Shown: piece by piece, positions 1-5,110 of the stretch
Layout of the letters: every line of letters begins with the position of its first letter
Numbering within the stretch: the first letter of the stretch is position 1
Assembly (NCBI GenBank): GCA_023432655.1
Contig: JAEYUK010000050.1
Span: 1-5,110, forward strand
From: Pseudomonadota bacterium
GTDB lineage: Bacteria > Bdellovibrionota > Bacteriovoracia > Bacteriovoracales > Bacteriovoracaceae
DNA length: 5,110 nucleotides
Direction of reading: 5' to 3'
Program-made: the position numbers and the translations under genes
Notes under the pieces: model-generated
The model's input: only the letters and a program-made list of their open reading frames with translations
Told to the model about the DNA's origin: nothing
Databases searched by the model: none

Positions 1-1
1 C

Positions 2-1684
2 TTCTATATCACCCAACCTGACTTCCCTCCAGTAGCTGATGGGATTCTTGATGGGGGAGTTCATGCCCTAGGCCTTCTTAGTTTTACACTCCCTTACCAT
101 GATGACAATTCCGATCAGGCCTCAAGCTGTCAGATCCTTTCTCAGAGTGCAAATACTTCAGGTGGAACATGTACGTGTACTTCAGGGAATTGTATAGCAA
201 GTTTAAGCGCAGATGCTTACGGACTTGGGAGTTTTGATTATAAAGTGACCGCTCTGGGTGTTGAATCGAATATTGCCAATGTTTCGTTTACCCTTGTGGG
301 ACTTCCTGAGATCACTTTTGTTCCTACAATTGGGGCGCAGATTGGTCAAAGTATAAACTATGGTATTGGGTTAAATCATAATGGAGCAGTCGTTACTTGT
401 TCCATTTCTCCTGCCCTTCCGATTGGTATTGTTTTAGATCCTGGGTCGTGTACGATTTCAGGAGCTACGGGAACTGTGTTGGCCCCTACGACTTATACTA
501 TTACGGCCACAAACCTCGCTGGCTCTACTACTGCAGATATGACCATTCAGATAAATGCACTCCCTCCAACAGTTGATTATTCATCAGCCTTGGTTGCGGA
601 CTTCTATATTGAAGAATCTTTAATAATCACTCCAAGTATTAATGATAATGGTGCAACGGTTACAAGTTGTTCCATCTTTCCAGCTCTACCGGCCGGTCTT
701 TCTTTTGATACCAACTGCGTGATCACAGGCGTGGCAAGTGTCCCTGTAAATCAAAATTTTACAGTCACTGCCACGAATGCCGGTGGTTCAGCCGATGTCA
801 CTTTTCTATTAAAAATACAAAGCCCTTTTATAACAACCTGGCAGATCGCAGCCGCAAATGAATCCATAACATTACCACTCGTGAGTGGCGTTACTTATAA
901 TTTTAGAGTGGATTGGGGAGATGGCTCAGATTCGATTATTTCGAGTTGGGATAGTCCAGACAAAGTTCATCTCTATGTTGCAGCTGGAACTTACACAGTG
1001 AAAATCTATGGACAGATCCCTCAAATAAAATTTTATGGTTCCGGGGTTGAATCTAAAATACGCACAGTAGAGCAGTGGGGAACTAGTAAATGGACGTCCA
1101 TGGACCATGCCTTCGCTAATTGTTCAAACTTTCAAATTACCGCTTTAGATAAACCTGACTTAAGTGAAGCCCAAAATCTTAGCGCTATGTTTATGAATGC
1201 TTCGAATTTTAACTCAGATATCAGTGGTTGGAATACGCAGACAATTACAAATATGAGTTACATGTTTAAGAATGCCAGTGTTTTCAATCAAACAATTAAT
1301 GGATGGGACACTTCCAATGTTATAGATATGTCCTATATGTTTTCAGGTGCCTTAGCATTCAATCAAATGTTAGATCTCTGGAATACTCAAAGTGTCGTTA
1401 ACATGTCCGCGATGTTTGAGAACTCGAATTTTAATATGCCCCTTAATACCTGGAACACATCAAGTGTGACTAACATGAGTATGATGTTCTTGTATGCGGC
1501 AAGTTTTAACCAACCCCTCGATGCCTGGGACACCAGTAATGTGACTAATTTTGATTCAATGTTCTCTAATGCTACTTCCTTTAATCAGGATTTGACCGGT
1601 TGGAATGTTAGTTCTGCTACGTCTTACGTTTACTTTGCTAATGCGGCCAACCCTCTCTGGACAACAAAACCAGCAGGCTTTTAA
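2..1684 (+). CDS. Large secreted/surface protein with Ig-like, PKD-like and BspA (DUF285) repeats, 5' end missing
   Basis: The reading frame is open from the left edge to TAA at 1682-1684, giving 560 visible residues; the true start lies outside the window. The first start-like codon, GTG at 245, sits inside a beta-rich domain, so it is not the start. Visible residues 1-100 form a Cys-containing beta domain (C43, C57, C59, C64), reminiscent of tandem-95/cadherin-like repeats. Residues 102-186 and 187-274 are two related putative-Ig (He_PIG-like) repeats sharing CSI-PALP-G-D-C-I-G. Residues 275-343 contain a PKD-like WGDGS (from 305) and an AGTYTV strand. Six BspA/DUF285 repeats (FNQ..W.TS.V.NMS.MF) follow from about residue 395, with a short tail ending TTKPAGF. 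I see no C-terminal membrane helix or sorting signal. BspA-type repeats in other bacteria occur on surface proteins that bind host or matrix molecules; an extracellular adhesive or recognition role here is inference. Family-level call is confident, function is not. Confidence 0.85.
   Translation, partial: FYITQPDFPPVADGILDGGVHALGLLSFTLPYHDDNSDQASSCQILSQSANTSGGTCTCTSGNCIASLSADAYGLGSFDYKVTALGVESNIANVSFTLVGLPEITFVPTIGAQIGQSINYGIGLNHNGAVVTCSISPALPIGIVLDPGSCTISGATGTVLAPTTYTITATNLAGSTTADMTIQINALPPTVDYSSALVADFYIEESLIITPSINDNGATVTSCSIFPALPAGLSFDTNCVITGVASVPVNQNFTVTATNAGGSADVTFLLKIQSPFITTWQIAAANESITLPLVSGVTYNFRVDWGDGSDSIISSWDSPDKVHLYVAAGTYTVKIYGQIPQIKFYGSGVESKIRTVEQWGTSKWTSMDHAFANCSNFQITALDKPDLSEAQNLSAMFMNASNFNSDISGWNTQTITNMSYMFKNASVFNQTINGWDTSNVIDMSYMFSGALAFNQMLDLWNTQSVVNMSAMFENSNFNMPLNTWNTSSVTNMSMMFLYAASFNQPLDAWDTSNVTNFDSMFSNATSFNQDLTGWNVSSATSYVYFANAANPLWTTKPAGF
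1184..1630 (+). repeat. Six tandem 25-residue BspA/DUF285 repeats (75-bp units)
   Basis: Units in codon phase are 1184-1258, 1259-1333, 1334-1408, 1409-1480, 1481-1555 and 1556-1630. Each follows the pattern xMFxxAxxFNxxLxxWxTSxVTNMS. Unit 4 is one codon short (72 bp), having lost a residue between MF and NFN. Unit 6 drifts from the consensus at its end (ATSYV), as expected of a capping repeat. The DNA units are diverged from one another, so this is an old protein-level repeat rather than a fresh tandem duplication. Confidence 0.9.
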
Positions 1685-1717
1685 AACAAACGTTTAGTTG
1701 GGTTAGCTTAATTTTTC

Positions 1718-1746
1718 TTAAGATTCTTCTCACTAAGAAATAAGAT
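1718..1746 (+). promoter_or_regulatory. Candidate sigma70-type promoter for the chemoreceptor gene
   Basis: TTAAGA at 1718-1723 (4 of 6 to TTGACA) and TAAGAT at 1741-1746 (4 of 6 to TATAAT) are separated by exactly 17 bp. This would give a leader of about 35 nt before the TTG start. The region is AT-rich, so such matches arise readily by chance; the call rests on spacing and position alone. I saw no sigma28- or sigma54-type promoter in the 104-bp gap. Confidence 0.25.
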
Positions 1747-1788
1747 GTTCCGAAATGAGGCGTAAGAAACCTCAACAAGGAACCATTT

Positions 1789-3372
1789 TTGAAAACTCTA
1801 AGTTTGAAGCAAAAGCTAGTTCTACAAGTCGTGGGTATCTGCTTAACCCTTTCAACCATTACTGGACTTATCCTTTACAGAAATGCACAAACGGCCAGCA
1901 TGTATCAACTTATCGCAAGTCAGATGCTGCCGAAGGTGGAAGAACTCGGGGCCTTACAGGCGGAATTTAGAATGATACGCATTCAGGTTCGCTCCCTAGG
2001 CTTAGTTGGGAATACCAAAGAAGACAATGAAGAATTCGCAAGACTCACCAGGGAAGCCGTCGGGAGCTTTCTAAAGACTAAAGAAAAATTTCTTACGCAT
2101 AATTTTGATGAACAAGGAAAGGTTTTTCTTAAAGACCTAGACACTCACTGGAGCGACTTTGCCGCTTTCGGAGAAGAACTCCTTCGCTTGTCAGCGCTGG
2201 GTGACGAAGCTTCTTTAAATCAGATGAATCAAATGGTGCGAGAAATCTGTCCGGTGAAATCTCAGCTTGTGACAAATACCATACAGTCTCTTATTCAATA
2301 TCAGAATACGATGACAGAAAAATTAGTTGCGGAGTCGATAGATCATGAAGAGGTAACATTCCTCTTTGCCGTTATTTCTGTCTCTATAGGTCTCATTGTC
2401 TCTCTCGTTATTGGCTATTTTTTCGCTTCTTCAATCAGTCGAGGATTTGCTGAGAAAATTTTGGTTCTTAATTCAAGTGCTTCGGACATCGATGTCAGAT
2501 CAGAACAAATCTTTGATGTTTCAAAAAAAATCTCTGAAGCCTCCGTTCAACAGGCCGCAGGACTTCAGCAGACAGTTTCTTCTATTGATGAAATCTCGGC
2601 CATGATCTCAAAGAATGCTGAGGGGGCGAAGAAGTCCTCTGAAATGTCGGAGTCTTCAAATCACGCGGCCCTTCAAGGGAAGAAGAAAGTGGAACTTATG
2701 TTGGATTCCATTCATTCTATAGCTGAAGGAAATAAAGAAATGATTGCCCAGATCAGTGACACCAATAGAGAGATTGGTGAAATCGTGAAGGTGATTGAAA
2801 ACATTGCTGAAAAAACTCAAGTCATTAATGATATTGTTTTCCAAACTAAACTTCTTTCTTTTAATGCTTCGGTGGAAGCTGCCAGAGCAGGTGAGAATGG
2901 GAAAGGTTTTGCCGTCGTTGCCGAAGAAGTGGGAAATCTCGCATCCATGTCAGGAAATGCTGCTCAGGAAATTTCAACCATCCTGACTCATTCAACAGAA
3001 AAAGTGAATAGCATCGTAGAAAGAACTAAGTCGATGATGGATGATCTGGTTTCAAAATCCAAAGAAAAAATTAGTGCTGGAACTCTGACCGCCAATGAAT
3101 GCGCCGGGGCCCTGGATGAAATTCTGAGTAACGTCTCAATGGTTAATGGTATGGTGAGTGAAATTTCAGAGGCTTCTCAGGAGCAGGCAACTGGGGTGAG
3201 AGAAGTAAACTCCGCTATGAATGAGATGGATAAGGTTACCCAGATCAATGCTTTAACGGCCAAAGAAGCTTCCGATGCGGCCTCAAATTTAAAAGATCAG
3301 GCAACTAGGTTAAATGAGCTTGTCTTTTCTTTAACCTCTTTAATAGATGGGGATACAAAAAAATCAGCTTAA
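1789..3372 (+). CDS. Methyl-accepting chemotaxis protein (transmembrane chemoreceptor) without a recognisable HAMP domain
   Basis: A 527-residue receptor that should sense ligands in the periplasm and control CheA autophosphorylation via CheW. The start is TTG, supported by AAGGA at 1777-1781 (7-nt spacing) and an in-frame TGA at 1756 with no ATG between. TM1 is about residues 9-30, the periplasmic helical domain about 31-187 (four-helix-bundle size), and TM2 about 189-213. The cytoplasmic coiled coil runs from about 225 to 515, with its hairpin tip at about 348-375 ([19 protein letters not shown], then [11 protein letters not shown]). Tsr trimer-contact positions are kept or conservatively changed: F351, L355, F358, N359, V362, E363, R366, V376. 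Between TM2 and the signalling helix there are too few residues for the usual ~50-residue HAMP module. The tail (DGDTKKSA) lacks the NWETF-type CheR/CheB tether. No che genes lie nearby, so this is probably an orphan receptor gene. The ligand is unknown. Confidence 0.93.
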   Translation: MKTLSLKQKLVLQVVGICLTLSTITGLILYRNAQTASMYQLIASQMLPKVEELGALQAEFRMIRIQVRSLGLVGNTKEDNEEFARLTREAVGSFLKTKEKFLTHNFDEQGKVFLKDLDTHWSDFAAFGEELLRLSALGDEASLNQMNQMVREICPVKSQLVTNTIQSLIQYQNTMTEKLVAESIDHEEVTFLFAVISVSIGLIVSLVIGYFFASSISRGFAEKILVLNSSASDIDVRSEQIFDVSKKISEASVQQAAGLQQTVSSIDEISAMISKNAEGAKKSSEMSESSNHAALQGKKKVELMLDSIHSIAEGNKEMIAQISDTNREIGEIVKVIENIAEKTQVINDIVFQTKLLSFNASVEAARAGENGKGFAVVAEEVGNLASMSGNAAQEISTILTHSTEKVNSIVERTKSMMDDLVSKSKEKISAGTLTANECAGALDEILSNVSMVNGMVSEISEASQEQATGVREVNSAMNEMDKVTQINALTAKEASDAASNLKDQATRLNELVFSLTSLIDGDTKKSA

Positions 3373-3398
3373 AGCGGAGTACCGCAGTCAGTTTAGTG

Positions 3399-3436
3399 AC
3401 AGGCCCCTCGTCTATTAAATAGAGGGGTCTGTTTTT
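3399..3436 (+). terminator. Rho-independent terminator downstream of the chemoreceptor gene
   Basis: The arms at 3399-3409 and 3422-3432 pair over 11 bp, with one G-U and a CCCC/GGGG core. They enclose a 12-nt AT-rich loop, and the right arm runs into a T tract at 3432-3436. The hairpin begins 26 nt after the TAA of the chemoreceptor gene and so separates it from the DUF1275 gene. Confidence 0.88.
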
Positions 3437-3494
3437 AATCAGGATTTCTGTTACAGTATAAGAAAGAACGATCCTCATAAAAATACTCTTTAAT

Positions 3495-4241
3495 ATGTTA
3501 TACGGAAATCAATCGATCTCTCACTTCACGCGATCTAACCAGGCGATCTGGATGCTGATGTCCTTTCAGGCAGGAATACTGAACATCGGGGGATTTCTGG
3601 CCGGGCATCAAATTGTTTCGCACGTAACTGGCTTTGCCACTAATTTTGGAAGCGATCTAAGTAAGGGAGTCAGTCCTTGGCGTTATCTCCTGGTTCCTAT
3701 TTTTTTTTTACTGGGCAGTATGGTGAGCGGATACTTTGTTGATCTTCGGCTTAAATTAAAGAAGAAACCAAGGTATTACATTACATTTACTATGATGTTC
3801 CTACTCATTTGTTCCATCTGGCTTTTAGGAGTTTTTGGCGTTTTTGGATCATTTGGAAACTATGAAGAATTACCAAGTCGAGCCCTTTTGATTCTTTTGT
3901 GTTTCACCTGCGGCCTTCAAAACGGAACCATCTCAACCGTTTCTCGATCAGTCGTCCGAACAACCCATTTGACTGGTGTCACTACCGATTTAGGTCTTGG
4001 GATTGTGAGAATTCTTAATCGAAAAAAACTTGATGATAGAATCATTGATGAAGGGAAGGCCAATATCATGCGTATTGGGATCATCTTCTTTTTCACTCTA
4101 GGTGCAGTGGTTGGAGGCTATCTCTTCTCGCATTTTGAGTTTCACGGTTTTCTTCTTCCGGTGTTTATTTCCGGAGGGCTTTTGTGGCTCATGATTTATT
4201 ATCAAGTGATAAAATCTGTAGGCCCTAAACCAGATCTTTGA
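3495..4241 (+). CDS. DUF1275 (YoaK-family) integral membrane protein
   Basis: A 248-residue inner-membrane protein of a widespread family with no established biochemical function; transport has been suggested for it but is unproven. Family marks are an N-terminal helix with QAGILNIGGFLAG followed by SHVTG (residues 42-46), CGLQNG (139-144) and the signature RTTHLTGVTTDLG (155-167). Predicted membrane segments are about 17-37, 63-84, 95-118, 129-146, 193-212 and 217-239, the six expected for the family, and the length is typical. ATG 3495 is the only plausible start: the frame is closed by TAA at 3459 with no ATG, GTG or TTG between. No clear Shine-Dalgarno sequence precedes it. TATAAG at 3457-3462 could be a -10 box, but I see no good -35. 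A ten-T run lies at codons 69-72. The gene is monocistronic after the terminator at 3399-3436, and its last 17 bp overlap the convergent nsrR-like gene. Confidence 0.9.
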   Translation: MLYGNQSISHFTRSNQAIWMLMSFQAGILNIGGFLAGHQIVSHVTGFATNFGSDLSKGVSPWRYLLVPIFFLLGSMVSGYFVDLRLKLKKKPRYYITFTMMFLLICSIWLLGVFGVFGSFGNYEELPSRALLILLCFTCGLQNGTISTVSRSVVRTTHLTGVTTDLGLGIVRILNRKKLDDRIIDEGKANIMRIGIIFFFTLGAVVGGYLFSHFEFHGFLLPVFISGGLLWLMIYYQVIKSVGPKPDL

Positions 4242-4614
4242 TCTTGTAGTTTTTTAATTCTTTTAAGAAAGAAAGGCTCGCACGTTTGAGCATCCCTTTG
4301 AGGCGACAACGGGGGCTTATTGTGCAGGTATTGCTTTCAGCATTAAAGCATTCCAGGATGTCCATATCTTCTACAGCTTCTACTAATTCACCGACTGTCC
4401 GTTCACTCATTTTGGGATTGAATTCGATTCCGCCTTTGGGCCCTGAGGTTGAGATAATATAGCCTAGCTCTGATAATTTATTGACCGCCACGGATAAATG
4501 ATTTTTAGAGACTCCGTAGGCTTCAGCGATATCCTGAATTTTTGTTTTAGTCTTATTTGTCTGTAAATGTATCAGAACTCTGAGACATAGATCAGTTTTT
4601 ACAGTGAGTTTCAT
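4225..4614 (-). CDS. nsrR: Rrf2-family [2Fe-2S] transcriptional regulator, NsrR-like nitric-oxide sensor
   Basis: A 129-residue Rrf2-family protein that should bind DNA as a dimer and lose binding when NO nitrosylates its iron-sulfur cluster. The N-terminus (MKLTVKTDLCLRVLIHL) matches the NsrR pattern, including Asp8, the position that ligates the cluster in Streptomyces NsrR. The winged helix-turn-helix spans about residues 26-67 (IADIAEAYGVSKNHL-like helix pair, here IQDIAEAYGVSKNHL, then a GPKGG wing). Cluster cysteines are C89, C97 and C103, in a stretch ending TCTISPRCRLK that resembles E. coli NsrR (HITPACRLK). The loop between the first two cysteines is longer than in E. coli (seven residues rather than four). 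The gene is divergent from the qNOR gene, a classic NsrR target, across a 78-bp shared region with palindromic half-sites, which supports both the specificity and autoregulation. The ATG at 4614 has only a weak AAGAA ribosome-binding site. IscR is less likely given the neighbour and cysteine spacing. Confidence 0.87.
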   Translation of the reverse strand: MKLTVKTDLCLRVLIHLQTNKTKTKIQDIAEAYGVSKNHLSVAVNKLSELGYIISTSGPKGGIEFNPKMSERTVGELVEAVEDMDILECFNAESNTCTISPRCRLKGMLKRASLSFLKELKNYKIKDLV

Positions 4615-4630
4615 ATTTCTTAATTATATG

Positions 4631-4644
4631 TTGATATATTTCAA
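4631..4644. promoter_or_regulatory. Near-consensus FNR/DNR-type box
   Basis: TTGATATATTTCAA matches the FNR/DNR consensus TTGAT-N4-ATCAA at 9 of 10 defined positions. Its centre (4637.5) would lie at -41.5 for a transcription start at about 4679, the usual class II activation distance. That start would leave a short leader with the AGAAGGA ribosome-binding site. Regulators of this family commonly activate denitrification and NO-reductase genes. The same bases also contain a copy of the TTGATATAT half-site of the adjacent palindrome, so the two readings compete. Confidence 0.45.
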
Positions 4645-4659
4645 GTGTATTGATATATG
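4631..4659 (+). promoter_or_regulatory. Candidate sigma70 promoter of the qNOR gene
   Basis: TTGATA at 4631-4636 (5 of 6 to TTGACA) and TATATG at 4654-4659 (4 of 6 to TATAAT) are separated by exactly 17 bp. In this reading the operator half-sites overlie both promoter elements, as expected for direct repression. It is incompatible with the class II activation reading of the FNR-like box, which needs a start about 13 nt further downstream. Confidence 0.4.
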
Positions 4660-4673
4660 TAAAATATATCAAT
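4649..4673. promoter_or_regulatory. Perfect 25-bp palindrome, probable NsrR-type operator
   Basis: ATTGATATAT and its exact inverse ATATATCAAT flank a 5-bp spacer (GTAAA, 4659-4663). A further direct copy of the core TTGATATAT lies at 4631-4639, 19 bp (nearly two helical turns) upstream. The dyad lies between the divergent nsrR-like and qNOR starts, where an Rrf2 dimer controlling both would bind. The sequence differs from the E. coli NsrR consensus, so the assignment rests on position and symmetry. The site is AT-only apart from its GA/TC steps. Confidence 0.6.
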
Positions 4674-4692
4674 CAAAACAGAGAAGGAATGT

Positions 4693-5110
4693 ATGAGAAA
4701 GTATTGGCTTGCTCTAGTCTCAGTCCTAATTGTGACCTTCACAATCCTGGGCTTCTTCGGTGGGGAAGTGTACAAACAAGCACCTCCTATTTACGGTAAA
4801 TTATTAGATTCTCAAGGTAATGTTCTGTACACACAAACAGATATTCTTGATGGTCAGGTGGTCTGGCAGTCTATCGGCGGCCAGCAAATTGGTTCCATTT
4901 GGGGACATGGCGCTTATCAGGCCCCAGATTGGACAGCAGATTGGCTTCACAGAGAACTGGTAAACTATCAGGAGATTTATTCTCTTAGATATTTTAGCCG
5001 AAGCTTTCATGAAACAAGTGAGCTTGAAAAAATTCAAATTAAAAATGCTATTTTAAAAGATTACCGTGAGTCTCGCGCTGAGAATGATTCGGTGACTCTC
5101 TCTGAAATTC
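4693..5110 (+). CDS. norB: Quinol-dependent nitric oxide reductase (qNOR), N-terminal part, 3' end missing
   Basis: This frame starts at ATG 4693 and stays open to the right edge, giving 139 residues of a family usually about 740-790 long. The enzyme is a single-subunit member of the haem-copper oxidase superfamily. It reduces 2 NO to N2O using electrons from the membrane quinol pool. Visible signs are an N-terminal membrane helix (about residues 4-23) and the qNOR-specific fused periplasmic segment: GGEVYKQAPPIYG (23-35), DGQVVWQSIGG (53-63), GSIWGHGAYQAPDW (67-80) and ADWLHRE (82-88). The catalytic haem b3/FeB helices lie beyond the window. AGAAGGA at 4682-4688 is the ribosome-binding site, 4 nt from the ATG. 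An overlapping ATG at 4689 is in another frame without family similarity. With the divergent nsrR-like gene, the likely role is NO detoxification or respiration under NO stress. The name norZ is also used. Confidence 0.93.
   Translation, partial: MRKYWLALVSVLIVTFTILGFFGGEVYKQAPPIYGKLLDSQGNVLYTQTDILDGQVVWQSIGGQQIGSIWGHGAYQAPDWTADWLHRELVNYQEIYSLRYFSRSFHETSELEKIQIKNAILKDYRESRAENDSVTLSEI

Noticed and set aside
245..247. GTG as start of the surface-protein gene
   Set aside because: The frame is open to the left edge with continuous beta-domain character, and no ribosome-binding site precedes the GTG; it is an internal Val codon.
1714..1740. TTTCTTA/TAAGAAA inverted repeat as a terminator for the surface-protein gene
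   Set aside because: The stem is 7 bp with one G-C pair and a 13-nt loop, and no T tract follows; too weak to call.
1755..1970. 71-codon ATG ORF overlapping the start of the chemoreceptor gene
   Set aside because: It reads the receptor's coding DNA in another frame, has low-complexity basic composition, and the TTG-started frame has clear TM and MCP domains.
3374..3385. GCGG-AGTA-CCGC hairpin just after the chemoreceptor stop
   Set aside because: A 4-bp stem is expected by chance and no T tract follows; the real terminator is at 3399-3436.
3434..3447. 14-nt match to an internal stretch of the surface-protein gene (TTTAATCAGGATTT near 1580)
   Set aside because: A single short AT-rich match without flanking similarity or mobile-element features; treated as coincidence.
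4232..4255. AGATC-TTT-GATCT followed by six T as a terminator for the DUF1275 gene
   Set aside because: The stem is only 5 bp with a 3-nt loop, and the T run starts 5 nt after it; probably chance.
4804..5037. 77-codon ORF on the minus strand
   Set aside because: It lies antisense to strongly conserved qNOR motifs and has no recognisable features.

Overview
The window looks like chromosomal DNA of a moderately AT-rich Gram-negative bacterium. Three things suggest a Bdellovibrionota-type organism (Bacteriovorax/Bdellovibrio relatives): a secreted-type protein combining Ig-like repeats with BspA-type repeats, a chemoreceptor whose hairpin tip reads [11 protein letters not shown], and an NsrR/quinol-NO-reductase pair. 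This placement is inferred from protein style only; no rRNA or other marker gene is present.

Layout, left to right. (1) Positions 2-1684 (+) hold the 3' part of a large surface-protein gene that runs in from the left edge. Its visible product carries a Cys-rich beta domain, two putative-Ig (He_PIG-like) repeats, a PKD-like segment and six ~25-residue BspA/DUF285 repeats. (2) Positions 1789-3372 (+) encode a complete methyl-accepting chemotaxis protein with a TTG start. It has two membrane helices and a periplasmic domain but apparently no HAMP domain, and a strong intrinsic terminator follows it. (3) Positions 3495-4241 (+) encode a DUF1275/YoaK-family membrane protein. (4) Positions 4225-4614 (-) encode an Rrf2-family regulator with the cysteine pattern of NsrR, the nitric-oxide-sensing [2Fe-2S] repressor. 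It converges on the DUF1275 gene with a 17-bp overlap. (5) Positions 4693-5110 (+) hold the 5' part of a quinol-dependent nitric oxide reductase gene (qNOR, norB/norZ), which runs off the right edge.

The clearest functional unit is the divergent nsrR-qNOR pair. Its 78-bp shared intergenic region contains a perfect 10-bp-arm palindrome, an extra direct copy of the half-site, and a near-consensus FNR/DNR-type box. This fits a switch in which NO damages the NsrR cluster and relieves repression of the NO-detoxifying reductase. The three left-hand genes have no obvious functional link to that unit or to each other.

No tRNA, rRNA, CRISPR array, insertion sequence or attachment site was seen. No gene-free stretch exceeds about 125 bp. 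I found no convincing wholly new system; the most useful observations are the regulatory architecture at 4615-4692, the HAMP-less receptor and the composite surface protein.
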